A stretch of 64,000 nucleotides of DNA from Candidatus Pelagibacter sp. (GCA_028222445.1 JAOISU010000003.1:2501-66500); one strand, 5' to 3'; counted from the first letter of the stretch, positions 38,183 to 46,864 are shown. The notes: a model not told the origin generated them from the letters alone. Made by a program: numbers and translations.

Positions 38183-39401
38183 AGAAATAGATCTTAGTTT
38201 AGATCGTGTTAAAGAACTCTGTAAAAAATTAGGCAATCCCCAAGACAAAATCAAAGCTATATCTGTAGTGGGTACCAATGGTAAGAACAGCACAATTAAT
38301 GCAATCTTTTCTATTTTAAAAGAAGCTAATTTCAAATGTAATGTTTATACAAGTCCTCATATTCTAAAAATAAATGAAAGATTTGTCTTCAATAATGAGC
38401 AATTAAGTGATGATGAGTTAGCTGATTTATTTGAAGAAGTAGAAAGTATCAATGAAAATAAACCCATTACATTTTTTGAAATATTAACAGCATCTTATTT
38501 TTATAAAGCTGTCCAATACCCAGATAATATTAACCTTATAGAAGCTGGTTTATTTCACCGGTTTGATGCAACTAATATACTAAAAGAAAACTTAGCTAGT
38601 GTTGTATGTTCGTGTTCTATTGACCACACAGACTGGTTACCAAAAGATGAAAAAACAATTGAAAAAATTATATTTGAAAAAACATCTACACTTTTAAATT
38701 CAAATATTATTGTAGCTAAACAAAGCGCCAAAGATACGATGAATTGTATTAAAAAAACCATCTCTCAAAACCTATCTAGTAAAGTATTTTTTAATGATGA
38801 TTTTAGTTACTCAATTAATGAAAATGATTTCTTCTATTATGAGGATAAATTAGGTGGATTAAAACTTCCAAAGCCTAATGTTCTTGGTCAATATCAATTA
38901 GAAAATATTTCAACTGCAATAGCGACCTTAAGAACTTTGGATATTGATATCAAAGACGAACATATTCAAAGAGGTGTTACAAAAATATCTAGCTTAGCAA
39001 GACTTCAGGAAATTAAATCTGGTAAATTAAAAGAGTTAGTTAAAAACAATAAATTAATAGTTGATGGAAGCCATAACGAAGGTGGTGCTAAAGCATTAAA
39101 CGAATATCTTCAAACCTTAGATTGTAACAAACATGTTATTATTGGAATGATGGCAAACAAAGAACATGAAAAATACATCAATTACCTTAAAGATGTTTCA
39201 TCTATAACCACCATAGATTTAAAAACTCAACCAAACTCTATTAGTGGAAAAGATTTAAAAGAGAAATTTAAAAGTATACCTAATGTTCAATATCAACCAG
39301 ATATTAAGCAAGCTATTAAATCGATTGATTTAAAAGAAGGTGATCTTTTATTAATTACAGGGTCTTTGTATGGTGCCGCTGAAGTATTAAATTTAAATTA
39401 G
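38136..39401 (+). CDS. folC: Folylpolyglutamate synthase / dihydrofolate synthase
   Basis: FolC adds glutamate to dihydropteroate and folates. The 421-aa product has the ATP site VVGTNGKNST (usual GTNGKGST; about 43-52), SPHILKINERF and LIEAGLFHRFDATN, where the usual VGLGGRxDxTN is altered, and VDGSHNEGGA. The start lies 47 bases inside accD; the early residues ERLQKLHPKEIDL match FolC N-termini, so the overlap is real. Confidence 0.92.
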   Translation: MKLQKIVERLQKLHPKEIDLSLDRVKELCKKLGNPQDKIKAISVVGTNGKNSTINAIFSILKEANFKCNVYTSPHILKINERFVFNNEQLSDDELADLFEEVESINENKPITFFEILTASYFYKAVQYPDNINLIEAGLFHRFDATNILKENLASVVCSCSIDHTDWLPKDEKTIEKIIFEKTSTLLNSNIIVAKQSAKDTMNCIKKTISQNLSSKVFFNDDFSYSINENDFFYYEDKLGGLKLPKPNVLGQYQLENISTAIATLRTLDIDIKDEHIQRGVTKISSLARLQEIKSGKLKELVKNNKLIVDGSHNEGGAKALNEYLQTLDCNKHVIIGMMANKEHEKYINYLKDVSSITTIDLKTQPNSISGKDLKEKFKSIPNVQYQPDIKQAIKSIDLKEGDLLLITGSLYGAAEVLNLN

Positions 39402-39715
39402 ATATTTTTGTCTAAAAACTCTTTCATTTGACTTTCGGCCACTCCTCCAACCTTCCTGTCGATTTCTATACCTTTTTTATAAACAATAACGGTAGGTACT
39501 CCTCTTATTCCAGCAGCCGAACCTGTGTTAATTCCACCATTTTCGATATCGGCATAATAAAAACTAGCTTTATCTTTATAATTTTCAGATAACTTTTCCA
39601 TTACAGGTTTTAAAGCTTTGCAAGGTTGGCACCATTCTGCAGAAAATTGCACAATAGAAACATCTTCATTTTTTATTTTAGTTTCAAATTGTTCGTCTTG
39701 AAAGTCAATTAGCAT
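39398..39715 (-). CDS. trxA: Thioredoxin
   Basis: The 105-aa product has the thioredoxin fold with active site WCQPC (28-32; the classic protein has WCGPC), followed by KALKP, and GVPTVIVYKKG with the cis-Pro. It reduces cytosolic disulfides. Thioredoxin next to folC is common in Alphaproteobacteria, but here it lies on the opposite strand with a 4-base convergent overlap. Confidence 0.92.
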   Translation of the reverse strand: MLIDFQDEQFETKIKNEDVSIVQFSAEWCQPCKALKPVMEKLSENYKDKASFYYADIENGGINTGSAAGIRGVPTVIVYKKGIEIDRKVGGVAESQMKEFLDKNI

Positions 39716-39788
39716 ATTAGTTTTATAAATTTTTATTCTATTAATTCAATATCAAAAAGGTATTTTTTTGTTTAATTCACAAAAATAA

Positions 39789-41216
39789 TTATGCTTGTTC
39801 ATACTTTTTCTGTATTCCTTCAACAAATTCGTTAATTTCATCCAAAAACTTAAGTTTTTCTTCATCTTTTTCATTTGTATATCTTTCCCTTAAATTATCA
39901 CATTCATAATAAAATTCTTTGCATGTCCACCATTTCTCTTTTTCATCGCTTAAAATTCTTTCAGCTATTCCTCTTTTAATCACTTTATACATATCTGGTG
40001 GTAACGTTTCTGGTGACTCTTGATATATTATTTTTTTTCCAAAACTCACCATTCTCTCATCCTCAAATTTATCTAATAATATTAATTTATCCTTCCATGA
40101 TGCTGCATGCCATTTTGGAAATAAAGCTGTATCTTTTTGAGGTGTAAATTTTTTATAAATAGTTTCTTCAGCTAGTAAATCAACCTGTGAGTCAAATTGA
40201 GCTTTTTCTTCAGCAGCTTCTCGTAATGCGGTTAAAACATTTTGAGAGAATTTTTCATTACTATTTACTAATTTTGCACGCTCTTTAATTAGATCAGGAT
40301 CAAGATTGCTATATGGTTCAACTTGCAGTCCATAACTTGCATCTAAAATTATAGGAGCTTTATTTGATCGTATAGTTCTTAGAAATTTTAATTTTTTAAT
40401 AGCACTTTTAAGTTCAGAAATTGACATATCAAATAGCGGGATTGGATCAATTTTAAGATCAAACGCTTGGCCCCACTGATAGATTGGATGAATGCAATGT
40501 TTTGGGTGGAGTGGTGCAACTACAAATCTATAATTTTTACCAAAATGATATTCAGCTAATGTAAACATTTTTTCAGTTTTAAATATCGTCTCAGTATCAC
40601 TCTTGTTTGCTGTTCTTAAAAATGTATCCCAAGTCTGAGGTTGATTTTTTTTAATTAATCCTAAAACCTTAACTGTAAGTTCTGCATCGAATAAAGCACT
40701 ATGGGCACCACTTGATTCAAAGCCATTCATTCTAGCTAGCGACTCTAGTTTCATTACTGGATTACCTTTTGCATTTATTTCAGTTTTTACAACACTTTCA
40801 TCAACTGCATGAGCACCTCTTGCAATGTTTAAACCATCATGTCTTTTGTTGGGGGTTGCATTGGTGATATAAGGATATCTAATTCCTCTAAAAAATTCGT
40901 TTCTTATCATCTCATCATCAAAGCCAATGTTTGACCAGCCCATAAATATTGCTGGGCTCCATTTTTTAAATGTAGCTTCTAACTGAGATAACATTTGGTA
41001 GTGACTTAAATTTCCTTTAGTTAATAAATCAACACTAGTTTTGTTAACTATTAATGCCATTGCTTGAGGAACTTCTCCTTCTGGCAATCTACATCTAAAA
41101 TTAAAACGATCTAATTCTTTAAAATTTGGGTCAACTAAAATACCCCCTACTTCAATAATACTTCCCCATGAAGTATTGGCTGAACTACTTTCTATATCCC
41201 AAATTGCTAAATTCAT
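39789..41216 (-). CDS. sbcB: Exodeoxyribonuclease I
   Basis: ExoI degrades single-stranded DNA 3' to 5' in recombination and mismatch repair. The 475-aa product has DEDDh motifs: WDIESSSA near the start, GWSNIGFDDEMIRNEFF (about 93-110) and HSALFDAELTVKVL (about 170-183), then a C-terminal region typical of SbcB. It lies 1 base after the PD-(D/E)XK nuclease gene on the same strand, suggesting joint expression. Confidence 0.9.
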   Translation of the reverse strand: MNLAIWDIESSSANTSWGSIIEVGGILVDPNFKELDRFNFRCRLPEGEVPQAMALIVNKTSVDLLTKGNLSHYQMLSQLEATFKKWSPAIFMGWSNIGFDDEMIRNEFFRGIRYPYITNATPNKRHDGLNIARGAHAVDESVVKTEINAKGNPVMKLESLARMNGFESSGAHSALFDAELTVKVLGLIKKNQPQTWDTFLRTANKSDTETIFKTEKMFTLAEYHFGKNYRFVVAPLHPKHCIHPIYQWGQAFDLKIDPIPLFDMSISELKSAIKKLKFLRTIRSNKAPIILDASYGLQVEPYSNLDPDLIKERAKLVNSNEKFSQNVLTALREAAEEKAQFDSQVDLLAEETIYKKFTPQKDTALFPKWHAASWKDKLILLDKFEDERMVSFGKKIIYQESPETLPPDMYKVIKRGIAERILSDEKEKWWTCKEFYYECDNLRERYTNEKDEEKLKFLDEINEFVEGIQKKYEQA

Positions 41217-41217
41217 A

Positions 41218-41907
41218 TTAGTTCATATTCCGTTGATGATAGTATTGTTCTACTTTTTCTAAAAACTTGTTTTGATATTCTTCTAGTTTTTCACCTTGAA
41301 TTCTAAAGTCTTGAAATAAATTATCTACAGTACAAAGTAAAACAATTCCTTGAGTTATTTTTGAATTATGGACAACGTTATGAGCTAATGAATAGGCGCC
41401 TAATTGAAGATAATAGTCTTCAATCCACTCTTCTTTTTTTGGTTTATTGGACTGCTTAAAATCTATAATAGTTTCTTGTCCTTCATACACACCTACTGCA
41501 TCACATGTGCCCGCGTATTTGCCTGGATAATATAATGTTGCTTCAATACCATAAATTTCCGACAATTTTCCTTTAATACCTTGTTCGATAATTTCATCTG
41601 CCATTTTTTTAGATTTACTAGCCTCTTCTTCTATTAGCTCTAAATTTAATTGACCTAATAAGTATTTTTCTAAATGAGAATGCATTGATGTGCCTCTACT
41701 TGAAGCATCATTTTTAATTCTATTCGCTTCTGCAGCACCTACTCTTGCTTTCCAATTTGCAAGGGATGCTTTTTTTTCTTCACTTTGTGTTGCTTGTAAT
41801 ATGGAAGTTACCGATGGAAGTTTTTCTTGATTAACTGAATACATTCTTGAACCACTTACAATTGACCTCATAGATTTTGGATAAGTAAATTTATTATTCC
41901 ATTGCAT
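41218..41907 (-). CDS. PD-(D/E)XK exonuclease (MGME1/phage exonuclease-like)
   Basis: The 229-aa product has the PD-(D/E)XK core: RGTSMHSHLEKY (72-82), YAGTCDAVG with Asp136, IIDFKQS with Asp149 and Lys151, and a trailing YYLQLGAYSLA with Gln168. It begins with PSVTSILQAT, a segment shared with mitochondrial MGME1-type and phage exonucleases of the RecB superfamily. It sits between rmuC and sbcB, both DNA-processing genes. Whether it acts on single- or double-stranded ends cannot be told from sequence. Confidence 0.8.
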   Translation of the reverse strand: MQWNNKFTYPKSMRSIVSGSRMYSVNQEKLPSVTSILQATQSEEKKASLANWKARVGAAEANRIKNDASSRGTSMHSHLEKYLLGQLNLELIEEEASKSKKMADEIIEQGIKGKLSEIYGIEATLYYPGKYAGTCDAVGVYEGQETIIDFKQSNKPKKEEWIEDYYLQLGAYSLAHNVVHNSKITQGIVLLCTVDNLFQDFRIQGEKLEEYQNKFLEKVEQYYHQRNMN

Positions 41908-41944
41908 ATATTTTGTTATAAGCGTTATTTAGAAAAAAAAGAAA

Positions 41945-43042
41945 TTAATTTTTGGCTTGTTTTGAATGGTCAACAAATTTTTCTACATTTTCTGTTTGAA
42001 TTGCTTTTTCGATTTGTTCAGGATCTTTAATATTCTCTAACGTTCTAGTAATTGATCTTGCATCTGTCCCAAACTTGTCAACAACCATCATTGCTTCTTC
42101 TAATTTTTTTCTTAAAGCAACTATATTTTCAAAATGTTTTCCAAATCTTGAGCTAATTGTTTTTAAATGATCATAAATTTCTGTTGCACCTTTTTGAACC
42201 TTTAGAGATTGAAAGCCCATATGTAGTGATTGCAGATATGCTGAAAGTGTATTTGGTCCACAAATTACAACTTTATGTTTTTTCATTAACTCTTGAATTA
42301 ATAATTCTTTGCTAGTTGGGTCTTGGTATTCAGTTAGTTCTTTATATAAACTTTCAGTTGGTGCATAAACAATTGCAAAATCTGTAGTTTTAGGAGGAAC
42401 AATATATTTCTCATTAACACTTTTAGCTTTAGCTTTAAAAGCAGTGGCTAATTTTGCTCTGGCATCTGCAACAGCTCTTTTATCATCCGCGTCATAACCA
42501 TCAGTAATAGCTTTAAATTTTTCTACTGGAAAATGACTATCCACTGGAACTAGAACATCGCCTTGAAGCTTAATTGCAAATTCAACATTTTCACTTGTGT
42601 CCTCTTTCATCTTAACATTGGTCATAAATTGAGAAGCAGGTAATAAGTCTTTAATCAGTGAATCTAATGAAAACTCTGCAAGTGTTCCATATTTTTTAAC
42701 TCCAGCCAAAATTTTTGTTATACCTTCTTGGCTTTTATTTAATAACTCTACTTGGTTATTGAAGTTACCAACTTTTTCATCAACTTTTGTTAAAGCTTCT
42801 GTCATATCTTTAGTAACCCCAGTTGATAGATTGTTAAACGAGGTCGACATAGATCCTAGAGAAGTATTAATAGTAGTATTTAAGGTATCTTTTAATGAGG
42901 TGATTTCGGTTTTTAAATTTGCTATTTCTTCATTTTCCTTATTTTCACTTACATCATTAGGTTTTGATCTTAAATTTAGATAAAGAATTGAAGATGCTAT
43001 GCCAACTAATATGATCAGTAAAATTACTAAGATTATATCCAT
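41945..43042 (-). CDS. rmuC: DNA recombination protein RmuC
   Basis: The 365-aa product has an N-terminal membrane segment (about 3-21), a coiled-coil region (about 40-115) and the RmuC core with a nuclease-like fold (GDVLVPVDSHFPVEKF, MTNVKMKED, VVICGPNTLSAYLQSLHMGFQSL). RmuC limits DNA rearrangements between inverted repeats. It is the first gene of the trio rmuC-exonuclease-sbcB. Confidence 0.9.
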   Translation of the reverse strand: MDIILVILLIILVGIASSILYLNLRSKPNDVSENKENEEIANLKTEITSLKDTLNTTINTSLGSMSTSFNNLSTGVTKDMTEALTKVDEKVGNFNNQVELLNKSQEGITKILAGVKKYGTLAEFSLDSLIKDLLPASQFMTNVKMKEDTSENVEFAIKLQGDVLVPVDSHFPVEKFKAITDGYDADDKRAVADARAKLATAFKAKAKSVNEKYIVPPKTTDFAIVYAPTESLYKELTEYQDPTSKELLIQELMKKHKVVICGPNTLSAYLQSLHMGFQSLKVQKGATEIYDHLKTISSRFGKHFENIVALRKKLEEAMMVVDKFGTDARSITRTLENIKDPEQIEKAIQTENVEKFVDHSKQAKN

Positions 43043-43106
43043 GATTCTATTATATTATTTTATAGTAAAAATTTGATTAATATATTTAAATATTTACAAT
43101 TAAATT

Positions 43107-43238
43107 ATGGACTTAATCTTAGTATTCAAAATAATATTTATTATTGCAATTATCGTTGCATCCTATGCTGTAATTAGAAATTTTGATATTATTAAGATTA
43201 TTTTGATTTATTGGAAAGATCTAATTCTTCGAAAGTAG
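43107..43238 (+). CDS. Predicted 43-aa membrane protein
   Basis: An ATG-started frame of 43 codons lies between rmuC and hisG. The product has a hydrophobic N-terminal segment (MDLILVFKIIFIIAIIVASY, residues 1-20) and a basic C-terminus ending LILRK. The stop lies 18 bases inside the 3' end of the convergent hisG. Codons are AT-rich like the neighbours. No family is recognised, and the short length keeps this tentative. Confidence 0.45.
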   Translation: MDLILVFKIIFIIAIIVASYAVIRNFDIIKIILIYWKDLILRK

Positions 43239-43913
43239 TTTAACTAGTTTTTTAACTTCTGGTTTTTTTACGGATGATTTAGATATCATCATGCAAGCTA
43301 CAGATTCTAAAATTTCACCATCTTTTAAAATACGTAAGTTATTAGCTTTTAAAGTCTCACCAGTTGAAGATATATCTGTAATAATTTCGCTTGATCCTGT
43401 GAAAGGATAAGCTTCAGTTGCCCCTAAACTTCCAACTAACTTAAATTGAGTAACTCCTTTTGAAAATAAAAATTCTCTAGTTAAATTTGGATATTTTGTA
43501 GCTACTCTTAGTCTTTTCTTTTTCTTATCTTTAAACTCAAATGCAATTTCTTCTAAATCTGCAACGGTTTGGACATCTATCCATGGGTCTGGTATTGCAA
43601 CAACTAAAGTTGCTTTTCCAAAATTATACTTTTTAGATACGCTAACTTTATTTTGAATATTTACTTCACTCTCTTTTAATAAATCATAACCTGAAAATCC
43701 AAGGTCTAATGAACCATCTGCAAGTCTTTCTATAATCTCTCGTGCATGTAAATATAAAACTTTAACGTGAGATAATTGTTTTATTGATCCTAATAAATCT
43801 CTTTCTCCTCGTTCAGAAATCAGATTGAATTTATTCTTTTTAAATATTTTTAGAACATCTTTTCTAAGTCTACCTTTACTTGGAATACTAATATTAATTA
43901 TATTTTTTTTCAT
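43221..43913 (-). CDS. hisG: ATP phosphoribosyltransferase catalytic subunit (short form)
   Basis: HisG starts histidine synthesis by joining ATP and PRPP. The 230-aa product lacks the C-terminal regulatory domain, so it is the short form that needs HisZ, encoded directly upstream with a TAATG overlap. Motifs include SIPSKGRLRKD, DLGFSGYDLL, and GATEAYPFTGSSEIITDISSTGETL around the PRPP site. Confidence 0.95.
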   Translation of the reverse strand: MKKNIINISIPSKGRLRKDVLKIFKKNKFNLISERGERDLLGSIKQLSHVKVLYLHAREIIERLADGSLDLGFSGYDLLKESEVNIQNKVSVSKKYNFGKATLVVAIPDPWIDVQTVADLEEIAFEFKDKKKKRLRVATKYPNLTREFLFSKGVTQFKLVGSLGATEAYPFTGSSEIITDISSTGETLKANNLRILKDGEILESVACMMISKSSVKKPEVKKLVKLLSKN

Positions 43914-44965
43914 TAGTAATTTAAATTTAAGGCAGCTCCTACTGCAGCTACTTGGTTTTTTGAACCTAAATCAGAAATTAATTTATCGTATCTTCCGCCA
44001 TTAATTATATTTCTATTCTTTGACTTAGACTTGATATCAATTTTAAATACCATGCCTGTGTAATATTCTAATTGTCTTCCAAAAGAGGCTGAGAAAACTA
44101 CATTTAGTTTTGAAATTTTATTATTTGAGGTTGGAAAATATTTTTGATCAACTACTAAATTAATCTTATTTTTTTTAAAAAATTTATTTAGTTCGTTTGC
44201 AGCTTTATTTATTGGGCATTTGATTTTAAGAAATTCTTTTATAATCTTTGATATATTTTTTCCTTTACTGGCTCCTCTTGGGTCTCTTATTTTATTATCA
44301 AATCTTTTTAAAATTTCATTAATTGATCTTCCTGCAATAACTTTTGATGAATCTTCTTTTAACATTTTAAAATATCGTTTTTTATCAATCTCAACGATTG
44401 TGGGATCTACATCTGAGTTAGTCTCTAATCTTTTCAAAAGATCATTAAAATATTTCTCCCTCCAAAAATGCCTTGATAGTCTTAACTTCCAACGTTTTGG
44501 AATATCTAGTTTTGAAATTAACAAATTAAAAATTTCAACATTACCAATTATTAATGTACCTGATGTATATTTAATATTTTGGAGGGATTTTAGAGATGTA
44601 TTGATAATTTCTTTGTCATCATTCTTTTCATCTTTAGATCCAATGATTTCAAATCCAACTTGATCTCTAATTATAGAATCTTTTTTATTCTGTGATTTTC
44701 TGTAAGCTTGACCACTATAAAAAATCTTCTCTTTTCCTTTTAAATTATTCTCTAAATATCTAAGACATGATGCAATGGTTAAATCTGGTCTAAGGCAAAG
44801 CTCACTTCCGTTTTGATCAATGAAAGAAAATATAAATTTTCTAAAGTTTTCACCTGATCTTTGAACAATATGGTTAGCTTCAATAACTGAAGGTAAATCA
44901 ATATACTTAAATCCTTTAGACTTTACTGATCTAAGGATATTTTCAGATAAGTTTTTTGACTTCAT
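43913..44965 (-). CDS. hisZ: ATP phosphoribosyltransferase regulatory subunit
   Basis: HisZ is a HisRS-like protein that activates short HisG. The 350-aa product resembles the catalytic fold of class II synthetases (LRPDLTIASCLRYLEN, FYSGQAYRKSQN) but lacks tRNA-binding parts. It overlaps hisS by 23 bases and hisG by 1 base, so the three are likely co-translated. The hisS-hisZ-hisG order is common in Alphaproteobacteria. Confidence 0.92.
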   Translation of the reverse strand: MKSKNLSENILRSVKSKGFKYIDLPSVIEANHIVQRSGENFRKFIFSFIDQNGSELCLRPDLTIASCLRYLENNLKGKEKIFYSGQAYRKSQNKKDSIIRDQVGFEIIGSKDEKNDDKEIINTSLKSLQNIKYTSGTLIIGNVEIFNLLISKLDIPKRWKLRLSRHFWREKYFNDLLKRLETNSDVDPTIVEIDKKRYFKMLKEDSSKVIAGRSINEILKRFDNKIRDPRGASKGKNISKIIKEFLKIKCPINKAANELNKFFKKNKINLVVDQKYFPTSNNKISKLNVVFSASFGRQLEYYTGMVFKIDIKSKSKNRNIINGGRYDKLISDLGSKNQVAAVGAALNLNY

Positions 44966-46337
44966 TAATTAAATCAGCTTTTGGAATTGTTTGATTATTT
45001 TCACCCTTAACACCTTTAAGGTTTTTAATAGTAACCGTATTGTCTTTAAACTCATTTTCTCCACAAATGATCGCAACTGGTAATTCACGTTTATTTGCAA
45101 AAGTTAGTTGTTTGCCTAGGTTTTTTTTGCTATCTAAAAAAATTTCAGCATTAATATTATTGTCTCTTAACTGATCAACTAATTCATAATAATTTTTTAA
45201 GTATTTTTCATCCATTACACAAACTAAAACTGGTTTTTGATCCTCTATTTTAATTTGATCTAATTGCATTAGAGCAAATAATAGTCGATCCACACCAAAG
45301 CTTATTCCTGTTCCTGGAATATCAACTCCTCTAAATCTTGATATCAATTTTGCATAAGCTCCACCTGAACATATGCTTCCAATATCTACTTCTTTGCTTT
45401 TATTGTTTGTGACTTTAAAATTTAAATTAGTCTCTACAATAAAGTCAGAATAATAAGCAAGGCCTCTAACGATTGTAAAATTAGTTTTAACCCGATTTAA
45501 ATTTGATCCATATCCAAGTAATTCAAATACATTTTCTAACTCACTTATTCCTTCTTGGGATAATGGATTTTTTAAAGTTTGTTTTAGTTCTTTTAAATCT
45601 TTTATTTTTAGAAAATTTAATATTTGTGCTGCTTGATCATCAGATAACTCAGCTCCTTTAGTAATGGCGCCACTTTGATCTTTTCTCTCTTTTTTTAATA
45701 AATCTTCAACTCCCTTTAAGCCAAACCCTGGCTTATCTAATTTATCGATTGCTCTGATAACTTTTATTTGTTTTTCTTCAGAAATTTTTAATTCATCAAT
45801 TAAACCTTGTACAATTTTTCTATTACTCACATTGATTGTAAATTGATCTTTGTTTAAACCACAATCTGATAATGTGCTTGATATTAAATTACAAAGTTCT
45901 GCATTGGCTTGAGCAGGATTAACGTTTCCAACAATATCAAAGTCAGCTTGCATAAATTCTCTGTAACGGCCATTTCCAGCTTTTTCATTACGAAATACAT
46001 TTTGGATTTGATACCGCTTAAAAATAGATGGAAGTTCTTGATTGTTTTCAGCTACAAATCTTGCAAGTGGGCTTGATAAATCATATCGAAGCGTAATACT
46101 TTTTTCACCATCTTGGAACGAGAATACATCAGACATAGGGTTGCTATCGTCTTCTGCAAGAAAAGATCCTATGTTTTCACTAATTTCAAACGAAGGGGTT
46201 TCAAGAGCTTCTGCTCCAAACTTAATAAAATTATTCTCAATAGCTTTTAATAGCTTTTTTTTGAGAAGAAGTTTTTTATCCCAACGATCTTCAAATCCTG
46301 AAGGTAATCCAGGAACTAATTTATTTTCTTTATTCAT
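44943..46337 (-). CDS. hisS: Histidyl-tRNA synthetase
   Basis: HisRS charges tRNA-His. From the ATG at 46337 the product is 464 aa: LVPGLPSGFEDRW at the start, motif 2 FRNEKAGNGRYREFMQADFDI, histidine motifs VRGLAYYSDFIVE and SGGAYAKLISRF, and motif 3 GISFGVDRLL. The N-terminus is of the alphaproteobacterial kind. The frame is open 16 codons further upstream, but that region is the tRNA-His gene, whose CCA ends 4 bases before this ATG; there is no separate Shine-Dalgarno. Confidence 0.95.
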   Translation of the reverse strand: MNKENKLVPGLPSGFEDRWDKKLLLKKKLLKAIENNFIKFGAEALETPSFEISENIGSFLAEDDSNPMSDVFSFQDGEKSITLRYDLSSPLARFVAENNQELPSIFKRYQIQNVFRNEKAGNGRYREFMQADFDIVGNVNPAQANAELCNLISSTLSDCGLNKDQFTINVSNRKIVQGLIDELKISEEKQIKVIRAIDKLDKPGFGLKGVEDLLKKERKDQSGAITKGAELSDDQAAQILNFLKIKDLKELKQTLKNPLSQEGISELENVFELLGYGSNLNRVKTNFTIVRGLAYYSDFIVETNLNFKVTNNKSKEVDIGSICSGGAYAKLISRFRGVDIPGTGISFGVDRLLFALMQLDQIKIEDQKPVLVCVMDEKYLKNYYELVDQLRDNNINAEIFLDSKKNLGKQLTFANKRELPVAIICGENEFKDNTVTIKNLKGVKGENNQTIPKADLINEVKKLI

Positions 46338-46341
46338 TTTT

Positions 46342-46416
46342 TGGTACCCGGGCTGAGAATCGAACTCAAACTTAAAGTTCCACAAACTTTCGTGCTAACC
46401 GTTACACCACCCAGGC
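46342..46416 (-). tRNA. tRNA-His (anticodon GTG), no encoded G-1
   Basis: A 75-nt cloverleaf with anticodon loop TTGTGGA and encoded CCA. Acceptor stem GCCTGGG pairs with CCCGGGT, giving a G1-U72 wobble, and the discriminator is A73. The base before position 1 is T, so the usual G-1 is not encoded. Loss of G-1 with A73 is known in part of the Alphaproteobacteria, where HisRS has co-evolved. Its CCA is 4 bases upstream of the hisS ATG. Confidence 0.95.
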
Positions 46417-46465
46417 ATTCCTTGTTTTTATATTATTTTTGTGTGGATTAAAAATTATATTATAA

Positions 46466-46524
46466 ATAAATAGCCTACAGGCTATGGAAACAGATTCTAT
46501 GAGTACTTCTTGAAGTCTCTCTGT
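46466..46524 (+). ncRNA. Candidate structured small RNA
   Basis: Two hairpins lie in the 235-base gap between tRNA-His and cspA. The first is ATAGCC-TACA-GGCTAT (46470-46485). The second has an outer stem ACAGA/TCTGT (46490-46494 with 46520-46524) and an inner stem GAG/CTC plus ACTT/AAGT around 46501-46519. A weak promoter (TTGTGT, 16 bases, TATAAA) lies just upstream on the plus strand. A hairpin at 46594-46627 could end the transcript in either direction. Strand and existence are both uncertain. Confidence 0.3.
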
Positions 46525-46587
46525 ATGTAATATTTATAATCATGAACATCTTTTAGACAATAAATTATAATTTTCAATGCCTAAATA

Positions 46588-46630
46588 CAAAAAGGACGTA
46601 ATCTTATTTTTCAAAGATAAAACGCCCTTT
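46588..46630 (-). terminator. Rho-independent terminator downstream of cspA
   Basis: Starting about 20 bases after the cspA stop, the minus strand forms a stem in which GGGCGT pairs with ACGTCC and ATCTT with AAGAT, followed by a TTTTTG run. On the plus strand a shorter T run follows the same stem, so it may act in both directions. Such terminators are rare in this compact window. Confidence 0.75.
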
Positions 46631-46651
46631 TAAATATGTGAAATTAAAGAA

Positions 46652-46864
46652 CTAATCTATTTTTTTTAGATTTATAGCTGAAGGGCCTTTTGGACCATCC
46701 TCCATCTCAAATTCTAGCTTATCACCTTCGTTAAGAAAACGCATACCAGCATTTTTGACAGCTGATGCGTGAACGAATGCATCTTTTTCTTTGTCATCTC
46801 TTTCAATAAAGCCATAGCCTTTTTTGCCATTAAACCACTTTACTGTTCCTTTTAGCGTGCTCAT
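46652..46864 (-). CDS. cspA: Cold shock protein
   Basis: The 70-aa product is a single CSD domain with RNP-1 KGYGFIE (15-21) and RNP-2-like DAFVHAS (28-34). It binds single-stranded RNA and acts as an RNA chaperone. It has its own terminator and an AT-rich leader of about 90 bases that separates it from tRNA-Phe. The specific paralogue name cannot be fixed from sequence alone. Confidence 0.9.
   Translation of the reverse strand: MSTLKGTVKWFNGKKGYGFIERDDKEKDAFVHASAVKNAGMRFLNEGDKLEFEMEDGPKGPSAINLKKID

Noticed and set aside
41218..41907. PD-(D/E)XK nuclease as a prophage remnant
   Set aside because: It resembles phage exonucleases, but no other phage gene or att site is near and it is packed tightly with sbcB.
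46338..46385. Longer hisS start 16 codons upstream
   Set aside because: It would translate through the tRNA-His gene.
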